A DNA stretch of 6,475 bases from Deinococcales bacterium (GCA_014378225.1 JACMOA010000083.1:1-6475), one strand, 5' to 3'; positions 1 through 5,397 are shown, counted from the stretch's first letter. A program made the numbers and translations. The notes: generated by a model not told the origin, from the letters alone.

Positions 1-1179
1 AAATTCGGCGGCGCTCAGTCCGTACTTTTTCAGGATGCGGGCCACCGGCGGCTCGAGCCACGTCACCTTGAGTCGAGGCCACAACAGCGGCTGCTCGAGG
101 GCGTGCAGCCCGTACAGGCCCAGCAGTTGAGTGGCGTAAGCCAGTTCACCCGGACCCAGCACCACCGCAACTGTGGGCAGAACCGTATCTTGAATGACAG
201 GCCGCAACCCCGCCGCCGGAGTAATTCGGCGCGGGTCGGTTTTGAGAATGGCCTCGAGTTCTTCTTTTGAATACGCCGTGTCCGCATAAAACGTTTTTTT
301 CTCGAGCCGCAGGAGTCGGCGCTGTCCATCATCTCCAGTCAAGAATAAATTGGTGGAACCTTCTGGACGGCGTAGTGCGGGAGTGTATCCGCGCTCGAGC
401 AAATTCAGTGCGGCTTTTTCGATGAGTTCAGGGCCAGCCAGCGGGTTTTGCAGTTCCCTCGAGAGTGCGGGTTTGAACAGCACCGCCAAATCTGGGTGCA
501 TCGGGTCCAGCACGATGAGGCCGCTTTCCGCCAGTAGGTCGTGAATCAGGCGGCTGAACCAATCGGCGTAAGTTTTGGCTCCATCGGCGGCTTTTTTAAT
601 GCGCTCGAGTACCCCTCTTTTGTGCGGCTCTGGTGCGTTGAAATCCTCGAGTTCATGCGTGATGGACTCTACCCAGGCTGGCTCGAGCGCAATATTCCCA
701 ATCGGTACGCCCTGTGGTAGCGCAACGGTCAGGTGAAAACTGCGTTCATCCAGGTCCAGCAAGCTGGTGCTTTTCACCTCGAGCGCGTCGTGGTCCTGAC
801 TGGCTACCCAAAAAATAGGCAGCACCGGAACCTCTTCAGAATCGAGTTTGCGGGCCAGCAAAATGGCATCTACAGCTTTGTGAATGCAGAAGGCGGGACC
901 GCCCAACAAACCCGCCTGCTGCCCCGCCACCACCACTCGAGCGTTGGGGTGAGATAGGCGCTCGAGCTGACTTTTGAGAGTTGCCGCTCGAGGACTGAGT
1001 TTCTTGCCCTCACGCTCCCCCAGGGTTCCCAGACTGGTGTGATAGCGCTCGAGGGCATAAACCAGGGTAGCTCTATCCACGCTCGAGGGTGTAGACATCG
1101 CGCCTTTCAGGTCGCCGGGATTCAGTCGGTAGAGGTCTTGCAAGGTTCCATTTAAAAAGCCGTTTTGGATTGAGGTCAT
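1..1179 (-). CDS. bshC: BshC, bacillithiol biosynthesis cysteine-adding enzyme (3' end beyond window)
   Basis: The frame is open from the ATG at 1179 to the left edge, giving 393 residues; the family is usually about 510-540, so the C-terminal part is missing. BshC is the cytoplasmic enzyme thought to join cysteine to glucosaminyl-malate in the last step of bacillithiol synthesis. Family landmarks seen: GQQAGLLGGPAF at residues 86-97 (nucleotide-fold loop), PIFWVASQDHD at 121-131, and the block PAAGLRPVIQDTVLPTV followed by GPGELAY at about 321-348. An in-frame TAA lies two codons before the ATG, which fixes this as the most upstream start. No good Shine-Dalgarno precedes it; ATG at residue 28 has AAAGG upstream but would cut the conserved N-terminal region. 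It lies downstream of the Crp-family gene on the same strand, separated by a 238-bp repeat element, so cotranscription is uncertain. The assignment is firm. Confidence 0.93.
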   Translation of the reverse strand, partial: MTSIQNGFLNGTLQDLYRLNPGDLKGAMSTPSSVDRATLVYALERYHTSLGTLGEREGKKLSPRAATLKSQLERLSHPNARVVVAGQQAGLLGGPAFCIHKAVDAILLARKLDSEEVPVLPIFWVASQDHDALEVKSTSLLDLDERSFHLTVALPQGVPIGNIALEPAWVESITHELEDFNAPEPHKRGVLERIKKAADGAKTYADWFSRLIHDLLAESGLIVLDPMHPDLAVLFKPALSRELQNPLAGPELIEKAALNLLERGYTPALRRPEGSTNLFLTGDDGQRRLLRLEKKTFYADTAYSKEELEAILKTDPRRITPAAGLRPVIQDTVLPTVAVVLGPGELAYATQLLGLYGLHALEQPLLWPRLKVTWLEPPVARILKKYGLSAAEF

Positions 1180-1212
1180 TTTTTAAATACGCTCGAGAGA
1201 ATGATGGGGCTA

Positions 1213-1405
1213 TGAGTAATGAGTTGTGAGTAATGAGTCGATTTGTTGCTCTCGATAGGACTGTTTGAATCAAACTATTGAGTTATCCTTCAAAGCCTCG
1301 AGCTGTGGAACTTGATGCACTAAATATCTCCAATACTACCGCTATATAAATTCCACAAATCGAATCTACTCTTCCAAACGTTTTTAACTCATTGCTCATC
1401 ACTCA
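1213..1405. repeat. Heptamer inverted-repeat element A
   Basis: The left arm (1213-1240) is four tandem heptamers of the form TGAGTNN. The right arm (1385-1405) is three heptamers of the same type (TGAGTGA, TGAGCAA, TGAGTTA) on the opposite strand. The arms bracket about 145 bp of AT-rich DNA. Just inside, CGATTTGT (1239-1246) and ACAAATCG (1355-1362) form a perfect 8-bp inverted pair, and GTTTG-AAT-CAAAC near 1263-1275 is a small palindrome. No convincing gene lies inside. The element fills the gap between the Crp-family stop and the bshC start. It resembles the short tandemly repeated repetitive (STRR) heptamers known from cyanobacteria in period, but no identity is claimed. It could be a decayed miniature mobile element or a transcript-end structure. 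Confidence 0.7.
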
Positions 1406-1417
1406 TCGCTAGCTTCC

Positions 1418-2095
1418 TCACACCGAAGGCGGATTCACCGACATCTCCCGCAGGCCATTTTCATCCAGCAGCACAATACGGCGGTAGCCCAAATCCAGCA
1501 AACCCCGGTCTTTGAACTCGCCCAGCAGTTTGGTGATGGTTTCGCGGGTGCTGCCCACCAGATGCGCCAAATCCTGATGCGAGATACGTCCGCGCAGTCG
1601 CCTGCGTCCATCAATGATTTCGCTGTCCTGGTCTGCCAGACGCAACAGGGTGAGTGAAAGCCGCTGTGTTACTTCGAGAAATACCAGTTGGGTAAAGCGG
1701 TGTTGCAGCGCCCTGGCTTGCCGAATCAGTTGGGCAGTGAGGGCAAAATGCAGCGTGGGATGGTTACTCAGCAGGGTCCGCAGGGTCTGAGCGCCCACCG
1801 CCTGGAGTTCGCAGTCCTCGAGCGCCTCAGCGTAAAGACCGTACTCGGTGTGGTCCAGATTCAGGGCCACCTCGCCCAGCATCTCAGCGGCTTCCATGAC
1901 CGTTACCGTCACTTCGCGAGCCGCGCTGCCAATGCGGTAGAGCCGCAGCCGACCTCGACTCAGGAAATACAGGGTTTCGGCGCGGTCTTCCGGGTGAAAT
2001 AACAGCCCCCCTCGCTCGAGCTGAGAAGGGCGCAGAGTGGATTGCAGGGCGCTCGCCGCGTCGCTCGAGAGGTCTGCCAGAAATTCAGGTATCAT
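1418..2095 (-). CDS. Crp/Fnr-family transcriptional regulator
   Basis: A 225-residue one-component regulator. Residues about 1-115 form the cyclic-nucleotide-binding-type beta-roll (LLFHPEDRAETLYFLSRGR at 31-49, GEVAL at 74-78). A dimerisation helix follows at about 115-150, and a Crp-type winged helix-turn-helix lies at about 168-200 (ISHQDLAHLVGSTRETITKL). There is only one cysteine (C95), so an Fnr-type iron-sulphur cluster is unlikely; the ligand, if any, cannot be read from the sequence. The ATG at 2095 is preferred because the protein then begins where family members do (MIPEFLADLS), with TGGGG about 6 nt upstream. The frame is open further, to a GTG at 2149 that would add 18 residues without family likeness. 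Thermus relatives of this group activate stress and redox genes, and bshC lies directly downstream on the same strand, so a thiol or redox role is possible but inferred only. Confidence 0.9.
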   Translation of the reverse strand: MIPEFLADLSSDAASALQSTLRPSQLERGGLLFHPEDRAETLYFLSRGRLRLYRIGSAAREVTVTVMEAAEMLGEVALNLDHTEYGLYAEALEDCELQAVGAQTLRTLLSNHPTLHFALTAQLIRQARALQHRFTQLVFLEVTQRLSLTLLRLADQDSEIIDGRRRLRGRISHQDLAHLVGSTRETITKLLGEFKDRGLLDLGYRRIVLLDENGLREMSVNPPSV

Positions 2096-2410
2096 CTCGA
2101 ACCCCACATTTTTTCTGCTCCTGACCCCATATTTGAACTTGAGCGCCACCCAGTTTTTGAGCGTTAAAAAGAAAGCTCGAGCACACTAGAGAGCACATAG
2201 GGGTCAGTATGCCGCCTGGTGAGGTGGTCAAACGCGCTCGAGGTGACAATTGTTAAGGCAGCGATGAGCGGGGGTCAAATGGCGCGAGGGTGAAGATAAG
2301 GTGCTAAGATTCGTGGGGAAATTTGTAGCGCTCGAGTTGAAAATCTGCGCGGCTAGGCTTTTTAAGGTGCAAGATTCGAGAGTTCTGGATTGGCTCGAGT
2401 TCAATTGTCT

Positions 2411-2438
2411 TTGCAAGACCAAAAATTAAAAATACAAA
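2411..2438 (+). promoter_or_regulatory. Possible sigma-A promoter for comB-like gene
   Basis: TTGCAA (2411-2416) and TACAAA (2433-2438) are separated by 16 bp and lie in an AT-rich stretch about 30 bp before the start codon. Transcription starting near 2445 would leave a short leader containing the Shine-Dalgarno. This is a consensus match only. Confidence 0.4.
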
Positions 2439-2457
2439 ATTTAAAAACGGCTAGGCT

Positions 2458-2463
2458 GGAGGT
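2458..2463 (+). promoter_or_regulatory. Shine-Dalgarno of comB-like gene
   Basis: GGAGGT, continuing as GGAGGTGGA, ends 3 nt before the ATG at 2467. Spacing is short but the core is strong, and it fixes the start codon. It contrasts with the poor or absent Shine-Dalgarno sites before bshC and the Lrp-family gene. Confidence 0.7.
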
Positions 2464-2466
2464 GGA

Positions 2467-3183
2467 ATGCGACTCAAAGTAGATTTATTGCCCAAATCGG
2501 GCTACGGCGATACGGTAATTTTGGTGGATGTGCTGCGGGCCACCACCACGGCCTCCATCATTCTCGAGGGGGCCGAACAGCTCTTTATTACCGGTTCGCT
2601 GGGTGTGGCGCGGGGTTTTGCCGACTCTTACAACCTGCTGCTGGCTGGAGAGCGCGAAGGGCTACCGCCGGAAGGGTTTAATTACGGAGCCAGTCCTGCC
2701 GATTTACGCGGTCTCAAATTTGAACGCGATGTAGTGCTGACCACCGAAAACAGTCCTAAAGCCATTGAAGCGGTGAGTGAGGCCAAGCATGTGCTGTTGG
2801 GTAGTTTTTACAACGCCAGAGCAGTGGTAGATAAGGCGCTCGAGCTGGCAACGGACGAAATTGCCATCGTGTGTGCCGGAATGTACGGGGACGAGACGCT
2901 CGAGGACATCGTGTGTGCCGGGTTTTTTGCTCGCCGTATTCAAAAAATGCGCGGCGAGGTGGAACTCAAGGACGCGGCAAAGCTGGCCATCTCTCTGCTG
3001 CGGGCTTACCCAGACGTGCAAGAAGCACTGATGGGGTCCACGGCAGGCGGTATGCTCGAAAAATTGGGTCTACTCGAGGATGTGGCGGTCTCGAGCCTGA
3101 TTTCGCAGAGCACCTGTGTGCCGCGTCTGGAAAATATCCTGCAATGGGATGGGAAGAGTATTTTTCGTTTTGGCGCGGCTTAG
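2467..3183 (+). CDS. comB: ComB-family 2-phosphosulfolactate phosphatase homologue
   Basis: A 238-residue protein of the ComB family (Mg-dependent phosphatase first described in archaeal coenzyme M synthesis, releasing sulfolactate from 2-phospho-3-sulfolactate). Family signatures in order: DVLRATTTAS at 21-30, GEREGLPPEGFNYGASP at 61-77, LTTENSPKAI at 91-100, CAGMYGDETLEDIVCAG at 136-152 and STAGGMLEKLG near 191-201. Length is normal for the family and nothing looks broken. Coenzyme M is not expected in this type of bacterium, so the true substrate is unknown; it may be another phosphorylated acid or free sulfolactate. The next gene on the same strand, after 336 bp of repeats, is a TagA-type glycosyltransferase. 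The gap makes a simple operon doubtful, but a shared envelope-related role is possible. The family call is firm; the reaction is inferred. Confidence 0.9.
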   Translation: MRLKVDLLPKSGYGDTVILVDVLRATTTASIILEGAEQLFITGSLGVARGFADSYNLLLAGEREGLPPEGFNYGASPADLRGLKFERDVVLTTENSPKAIEAVSEAKHVLLGSFYNARAVVDKALELATDEIAIVCAGMYGDETLEDIVCAGFFARRIQKMRGEVELKDAAKLAISLLRAYPDVQEALMGSTAGGMLEKLGLLEDVAVSSLISQSTCVPRLENILQWDGKSIFRFGAA

Positions 3184-3209
3184 GGGAGTGGGAGTGATGA
3201 TGTGGGTTT

Positions 3210-3249
3210 GGGGAGCAGGGGAGCAGGGAAGCAGAGGAGCAGGGGAGCG
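3210..3249 (+). repeat. Octamer tandem repeat (GGGGAGCA, five units)
   Basis: Five consecutive 8-bp units: GGGGAGCA twice, then GGGAAGCA, GAGGAGCA and GGGGAGCG. It begins 26 bp after the comB-like stop and runs straight into the larger hairpin repeats. Similar purine-rich octamer tracts are frequent in intergenic DNA of filamentous cyanobacteria. It is probably a slippage-prone simple repeat; open frames across it (plus-strand GEQGSRGAGE, minus-strand SPAPLLPCSPAP) are artefacts. Confidence 0.85.
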
Positions 3250-3467
3250 GCCCGCCCCGAGAGGTGCGGTCTGGCCCGAAAGGTGCCGTTCAGACCAAGA
3301 CGGCGTAGTTGGGCCAAGACAGCGGCCCGCCCCGAGAGGTGCGGTCTGGCCCGAAAGGCGAGCAGGCGGTCTGGCTCGGAAGGTGCCGTTCAGACCAAGA
3401 CGCCCGGAAAGTGCCGTTCTGCTCAAGAGGTGCCGTTCAGACCAAGACGGCGCAGTTGGGCCAAGAC
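3246..3467 (+). repeat. Hairpin repeat cluster, left of the TagA gene
   Basis: A 75-bp unit (3246-3320) is followed at once by a second copy whose first 38 bp (3321-3358) are identical; the copy then jumps into a shorter variant. A third partial copy (3428-3467) matches 3281-3320 with one difference in 40. The core is a 29-nt hairpin: GGTCTG, 17-nt loop, CAGACC at 3268-3296 and again at 3368-3396, with a weaker copy at about 3416-3443. The loop can refold as GCCC-GAAA-GG(T)GC (3274-3286), or with GGAA as tetraloop (3374-3386). A related GCCCC-GAGA-GGTGC hairpin sits upstream at 3254-3267 and 3329-3342. CCAAGAC follows each full module. The gap (3184-3519) has no credible gene, although frames are open through it because stops are rare. 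Confidence 0.85.
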
Positions 3468-3494
3468 ATCAGGTCTGTATTCCTAGAGCGGGTT

Positions 3495-3513
3495 TATATT
3501 TTTTGAACGGGGG
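3495..3513 (+). promoter_or_regulatory. Possible -10 element and Shine-Dalgarno of the TagA gene
   Basis: TATATT at 3495-3500 is a good -10 box, but no matching -35 is seen 16-18 bp upstream (GGTCTG lies there, inside the end of the repeat cluster). A start near 3507 would give a leader of about 13 nt carrying GGGGG (3509-3513), 6 nt before the GTG at 3520. Confidence 0.35.
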
Positions 3514-3519
3514 TTTGGC

Positions 3520-4272
3520 GTGACCCGGCTCGAGCTGTTGTCTTTTCCGCTGGATTCAGTGACGCTGATGGGGGCGGTTTCTATCCTCGAGCGCTGGATT
3601 GTTGAGGGCGGCACGCACACGGTTATCACCATCAACCCAGAAATCATCATTCAGGCCGAGAGTGACCCAACTCTAACCTCGGTCATTCGCAAAGCCAATC
3701 TAGTTACGGCGGATGGCGTGGGCATCGTATGGGCCGCGCAAACTCTGCTGGGGGTCAGACTTCCCGCTCGAGTGACTGGGGTAGATTTGAGTGTTAAACT
3801 GCTCGAGCGCGGAAGTCAGAAGCTGCGGGTATTTTATCTGGGCGGCAAACCGGGCGTGGCCGAGAGCGCGGCGCAGCGGGCGCTGGCCCAATACGGAACC
3901 ATCACCGTAGGCGTGCAGCACGGGTATTTCAAACATGACGGTGTAGAGGACCTCCGCATTGCAGAGCGCATCCGCGACGCCAAACCGCATGTGCTCCTTA
4001 CTGGACTGGGCGCAGGCTTTCAGGAAGGCTTTAACGAGCGCTTCCGCGACCTGATGGGCGTTCCCGTGGCTATTGGGGTGGGCGGAACCCTGGACGTGCT
4101 GTCTGGCACAGTAGAACGCGCTCCAGAGTGGACGGGAAAACTGGGCGTGGAATGGGTCTGGCGAGTGGCCGGAGACCGCCGCCGCTGGGGACGCGCCCCC
4201 CGACTGGCTAAATTTGTGCAACGGGTCATGCAGAAAAAGAGCAGTGCACGGCGCACTCGAGCGGAAAAGTAA
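3520..4272 (+). CDS. WecG/TagA/CpsF-family glycosyltransferase
   Basis: A 250-residue GT26-type enzyme that transfers a sugar, commonly N-acetylmannosamine or its uronic acid, to a lipid-linked sugar at the inner membrane face during surface-polymer synthesis. Landmarks: TINPEIIIQA at 37-46, TADGVGIVWAA at 63-73, RVTGVDL at 84-90, FYLGGKPGVAE at 105-115, HGYF at 134-137, AIGVGGTLDVLSG at 184-196, RAPEW at 200-204, GVEWVWRV at 209-216, and an Arg-rich C-terminal tail. T37 and D65 fall in the motifs that carry the catalytic Thr and Asp described for Thermoanaerobacter TagA. The usual G-PKQE loop reads GAGFQE (164-169), so Pro and Lys are replaced. The GTG at 3520 is the first usable start after a TAG at 3484. 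The gene stands between two repeat clusters and convergent with the Lrp-family gene. Acceptor and sugar cannot be read from the sequence. Confidence 0.92.
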   Translation: MTRLELLSFPLDSVTLMGAVSILERWIVEGGTHTVITINPEIIIQAESDPTLTSVIRKANLVTADGVGIVWAAQTLLGVRLPARVTGVDLSVKLLERGSQKLRVFYLGGKPGVAESAAQRALAQYGTITVGVQHGYFKHDGVEDLRIAERIRDAKPHVLLTGLGAGFQEGFNERFRDLMGVPVAIGVGGTLDVLSGTVERAPEWTGKLGVEWVWRVAGDRRRWGRAPRLAKFVQRVMQKKSSARRTRAEK

Positions 4273-4335
4273 TGGGCCGTTGGCGAGGAATGGCAGATGG
4301 TGACAAGCAACAAGCGTCGCGCCTCCGGTTATCTT

Positions 4336-4428
4336 GGATAGAACGGCACCTACCGGGCCTATCCGCGTCTTGGATAGAACGGCACTTAGCGGACGTCTTG
4401 GTCTCAGCAGCACCTCACGGGCCAGACC
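4336..4428 (-). repeat. Hairpin repeat cluster, right of the TagA gene (inverted)
   Basis: These are copies of the module seen at 3268-3396, on the opposite strand. At 4336-4364 the module is GGATAG, 17-nt loop, CTATCC. Read on the minus strand, the loop GCCCGGTAGGTGCCGTT differs from the left-cluster loop only in the tetraloop, while all three differing stem positions change together with their partners. At 4400-4428 the stem is GGTCT/AGACC with a C-C mismatch at the sixth pair. A truncated copy lies at 4372-4390 and has lost its right stem. TCTTGG, the complement of CCAAGA, precedes each copy on the plus strand. Confidence 0.8.
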
Positions 4429-4453
4429 GCCTATCCGCCTAGCGGGCCATCTC

Positions 4454-4539
4454 GCGGGTTATTAGTCGTTGGTTCTTGGTTGGTTTGATTTCGGGCGCTC
4501 TAAAACAAACCATCCTAAAACTAAGAACCAACAACCCGC
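4454..4539. repeat. Heptamer inverted-repeat element B (possible bidirectional terminator)
   Basis: Left heptamers (consensus TTNTTRG) run TTATTAG, TCGTTGG, TTCTTGG over 4459-4479. Right heptamers on the minus strand run TTGTTGG, TTCTTAG, TTTTAGG over 4534-4514. The outer ends GCGGGTT (4454-4460) and AACCCGC (4533-4539) pair perfectly, and GGTTTG (4482-4487) can pair with CAAACC (4505-4510). The element sits between the convergent TagA and Lrp-family genes, so a folded transcript could end either message, but there is no clear U-tract. Confidence 0.65.
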
Positions 4540-5018
4540 CGGAGGCGCCCTTGCTCACCCTCCCGAACTCCCTCCAGCTCGAGCACCTTCCCCGAAAGTA
4601 GCGTCTCGAGGACCATACTGGTGGAACAGGTGAATCCCAACTCGATGAGTTCGCTCAGCACGGCTTTGAGTTCGGATATGTCGCGCAGGGCGACTTTTAT
4701 CATGCAACTGTTTTCTCCGGTGACACTGTGGACCTCGAGCACACCGTCTCGAGTTTTGGCCCACTGTACCAGTTGAGGGTCACGCTGTCCGCTTTCCTGC
4801 ACGCCAATAAACGCCTGAATACCCCGTCCTAGCGCCGCTGGACTGACCAGAGCGTGGTAGCCGAGTAGAACCCTGGCCTCCTCGAGCCGCCGAACCCGTT
4901 CCGTAACCGCAGGGGCCGAGAGGCCAACGCGCCTCCCTAGTTCCCGCATACTCAAACGCGCATCTTCCTGTAAAACCGCCAGAATACGGGCATCCATCGG
5001 GTCTAACTCGTATTTCAT
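4521..5018 (-). CDS. Lrp/AsnC-family transcriptional regulator
   Basis: A 165-residue regulator. The N-terminal winged helix-turn-helix covers about residues 5-55 (LDPMDARILAVLQEDARLSM, then ELGRRVGLSAPAVTERVRRLEE). The C-terminal RAM (effector and oligomerisation) domain covers about 66-145, including VTGENSCMIKVALRDISELK near 99-118, the usual amino-acid-binding turn of the family. Members bind DNA as dimers or octamers and typically sense amino acids; the ligand here is unknown. The ATG at 5018 is preceded by a -10 box only 6 nt away, pointing to a leaderless message. The last residues (about VVGS) and the TAG stop lie in the right arm of heptamer element B, so the C-terminal tail beyond about residue 150 may have been altered by that element. 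The gene is convergent with the TagA gene and divergent from the DinB-like gene. Confidence 0.92.
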   Translation of the reverse strand: MKYELDPMDARILAVLQEDARLSMRELGRRVGLSAPAVTERVRRLEEARVLLGYHALVSPAALGRGIQAFIGVQESGQRDPQLVQWAKTRDGVLEVHSVTGENSCMIKVALRDISELKAVLSELIELGFTCSTSMVLETLLSGKVLELEGVREGEQGRLRRVVGS

Positions 5019-5024
5019 GACCCT

Positions 5025-5053
5025 ATACTAGAACTTTGCTTTGCATTTGCCAA
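5025..5053 (-). promoter_or_regulatory. Leaderless promoter of the Lrp-family gene
   Basis: On the minus strand TTGGCA (5053-5048), a 17-bp spacer, then TAGTAT (5030-5025) stand exactly 6 nt before the ATG at 5018. Initiation at the usual distance would fall on or next to the A of the start codon. This matches the TANNNT-type -10 boxes placed just upstream of leaderless start codons in Deinococcus. The only possible Shine-Dalgarno (AGGG) is too close to the ATG. Confidence 0.7.
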
Positions 5054-5114
5054 GTGATGTGTGTTGGGGAATTGCGTATAGGAGGTGGGGTGGGGTTTGG
5101 CTCGAGAGAACCGT

Positions 5115-5319
5115 GAGCGATTGGCGATTAGCAATTAGCCCATACTGGATGGGAGCAGCGTCTGTCATTTTCAGTCTCAAAATACAGGTGAGTTTTATGT
5201 CCAGCACACTCGAGCGAATCACCAGATTGCATCAAAGAAAGGGGTGTTCCCGAGGCTAAACCACATGGAATTTATCACTCCCCGACACATCTTTGCTAAT
5301 CGCTAATTGCCAATCGCTC
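5115..5319. repeat. Heptamer inverted-repeat element C
   Basis: The arms at 5115-5139 and 5295-5319 are 25-bp inverted copies with two mismatches, both A/G exchanges inside the heptamers. The heptamer consensus is GCRATTA (GCGATTG, GCGATTA, GCAATTA on the left). Flanking tracts outside the arms (G-rich at about 5081-5100, C-rich at about 5318-5335) are also roughly complementary. The interior is 155 bp and holds one CTCGAG and a very short open frame. The element occupies most of the 379-bp gap between the divergent Lrp-family and DinB-like genes. Confidence 0.8.
5197..5259 (+). CDS. Possible 20-residue peptide inside element C
   Basis: ATG at 5197 follows AGGTGAG (5186-5192) by 4 nt, and the frame reads MSSTLERITRLHQRKGCSRG before TAA. 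I recognise no family. The sequence is basic with one Cys and vaguely resembles the first residues of a helix-turn-helix regulator, so it could be a gene relic carried by the repeat element. An open frame this short is easily chance. Confidence 0.2.
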   Translation: MSSTLERITRLHQRKGCSRG

Positions 5320-5388
5320 CTCCCAACCCTCCCCAATCTATCGGCCCCTTTTCTTCTCGAGCGCAAAAAGGCACAATACACATTCAAT

Positions 5389-5393
5389 GGAGG
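5389..5393 (+). promoter_or_regulatory. Shine-Dalgarno of DinB-like gene
   Basis: GGAGG ends 4 nt before the ATG at 5398. It selects this ATG over the upstream ATG at 5293, which would add 35 residues read through the right arm of element C. Confidence 0.75.
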
Positions 5394-5397
5394 AATT

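Larger units (their letters stand above)
2096..2466. promoter_or_regulatory. Divergent regulatory gap between Crp-family gene and comB-like gene
   Basis: This 371-bp gap serves two divergent genes and holds no convincing gene. Visible signals: an 8-bp inverted pair, CTGACCCC (2121-2128) and GGGGTCAG (2200-2207), 71 bp apart in the leader of the Crp-family gene; two direct GAGCACA copies (2179-2185 and 2191-2197) with 12-bp period; and GGCTAGGCT twice (about 2350 and 2449). Four CTCGAG sites lie within 2176-2400. The repeats near the Crp-family start could be operator half-sites, for example for autoregulation, but none matches the standard TGTGA-N6-TCACA Crp site. Confidence 0.35.
4319..4548. 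repeat. 230-bp repeat block bounded by a 10-bp inverted repeat
   Basis: GCGCCTCCGG (4319-4328) and CCGGAGGCGC (4539-4548) are perfect inverted copies. They enclose the inverted hairpin cluster (4336-4428) and the whole of heptamer element B. The right terminus and right arm lie inside the 3' end of the Lrp-family gene. The size resembles elements A and C (about 190-205 bp). The bounding repeat could be chance, since no target duplication was found. Confidence 0.4.

Noticed and set aside
1..1179. Short frames at 63-332, 350-544, 733-957 and 870-1058.
   Set aside because: All are shadows of the continuous bshC frame, which is open to the left edge and carries the family motifs.
2228..2422. A 64-residue minus-strand frame in the divergent gap.
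   Set aside because: No ribosome site or family likeness; it overlaps the likely comB-like promoter.
3246..3467. CRISPR array.
   Set aside because: Repeats are directly abutting or overlapping, with no regular unique spacers and no cas genes nearby.
3070..3523. Several overlapping open frames on both strands through the repeat cluster after the comB-like gene.
   Set aside because: They translate the octamer and hairpin repeats into low-complexity repeats, have no family likeness, and exist only because the repeats lack stop codons.
3096..3528. Stretches free of CTCGAG (3096-3528 and 4262-4577) coinciding with the hairpin clusters, suggesting recent arrival.
   Set aside because: Gaps of similar size also occur inside ordinary genes (about 1300-1815 and 3812-4255), so with 58 sites this is not clearly beyond chance.
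3700..4413. A 237-residue open frame antisense to the TagA gene.
   Set aside because: The plus-strand frame carries all family motifs; the antisense product is low-likeness and runs into the repeat cluster.
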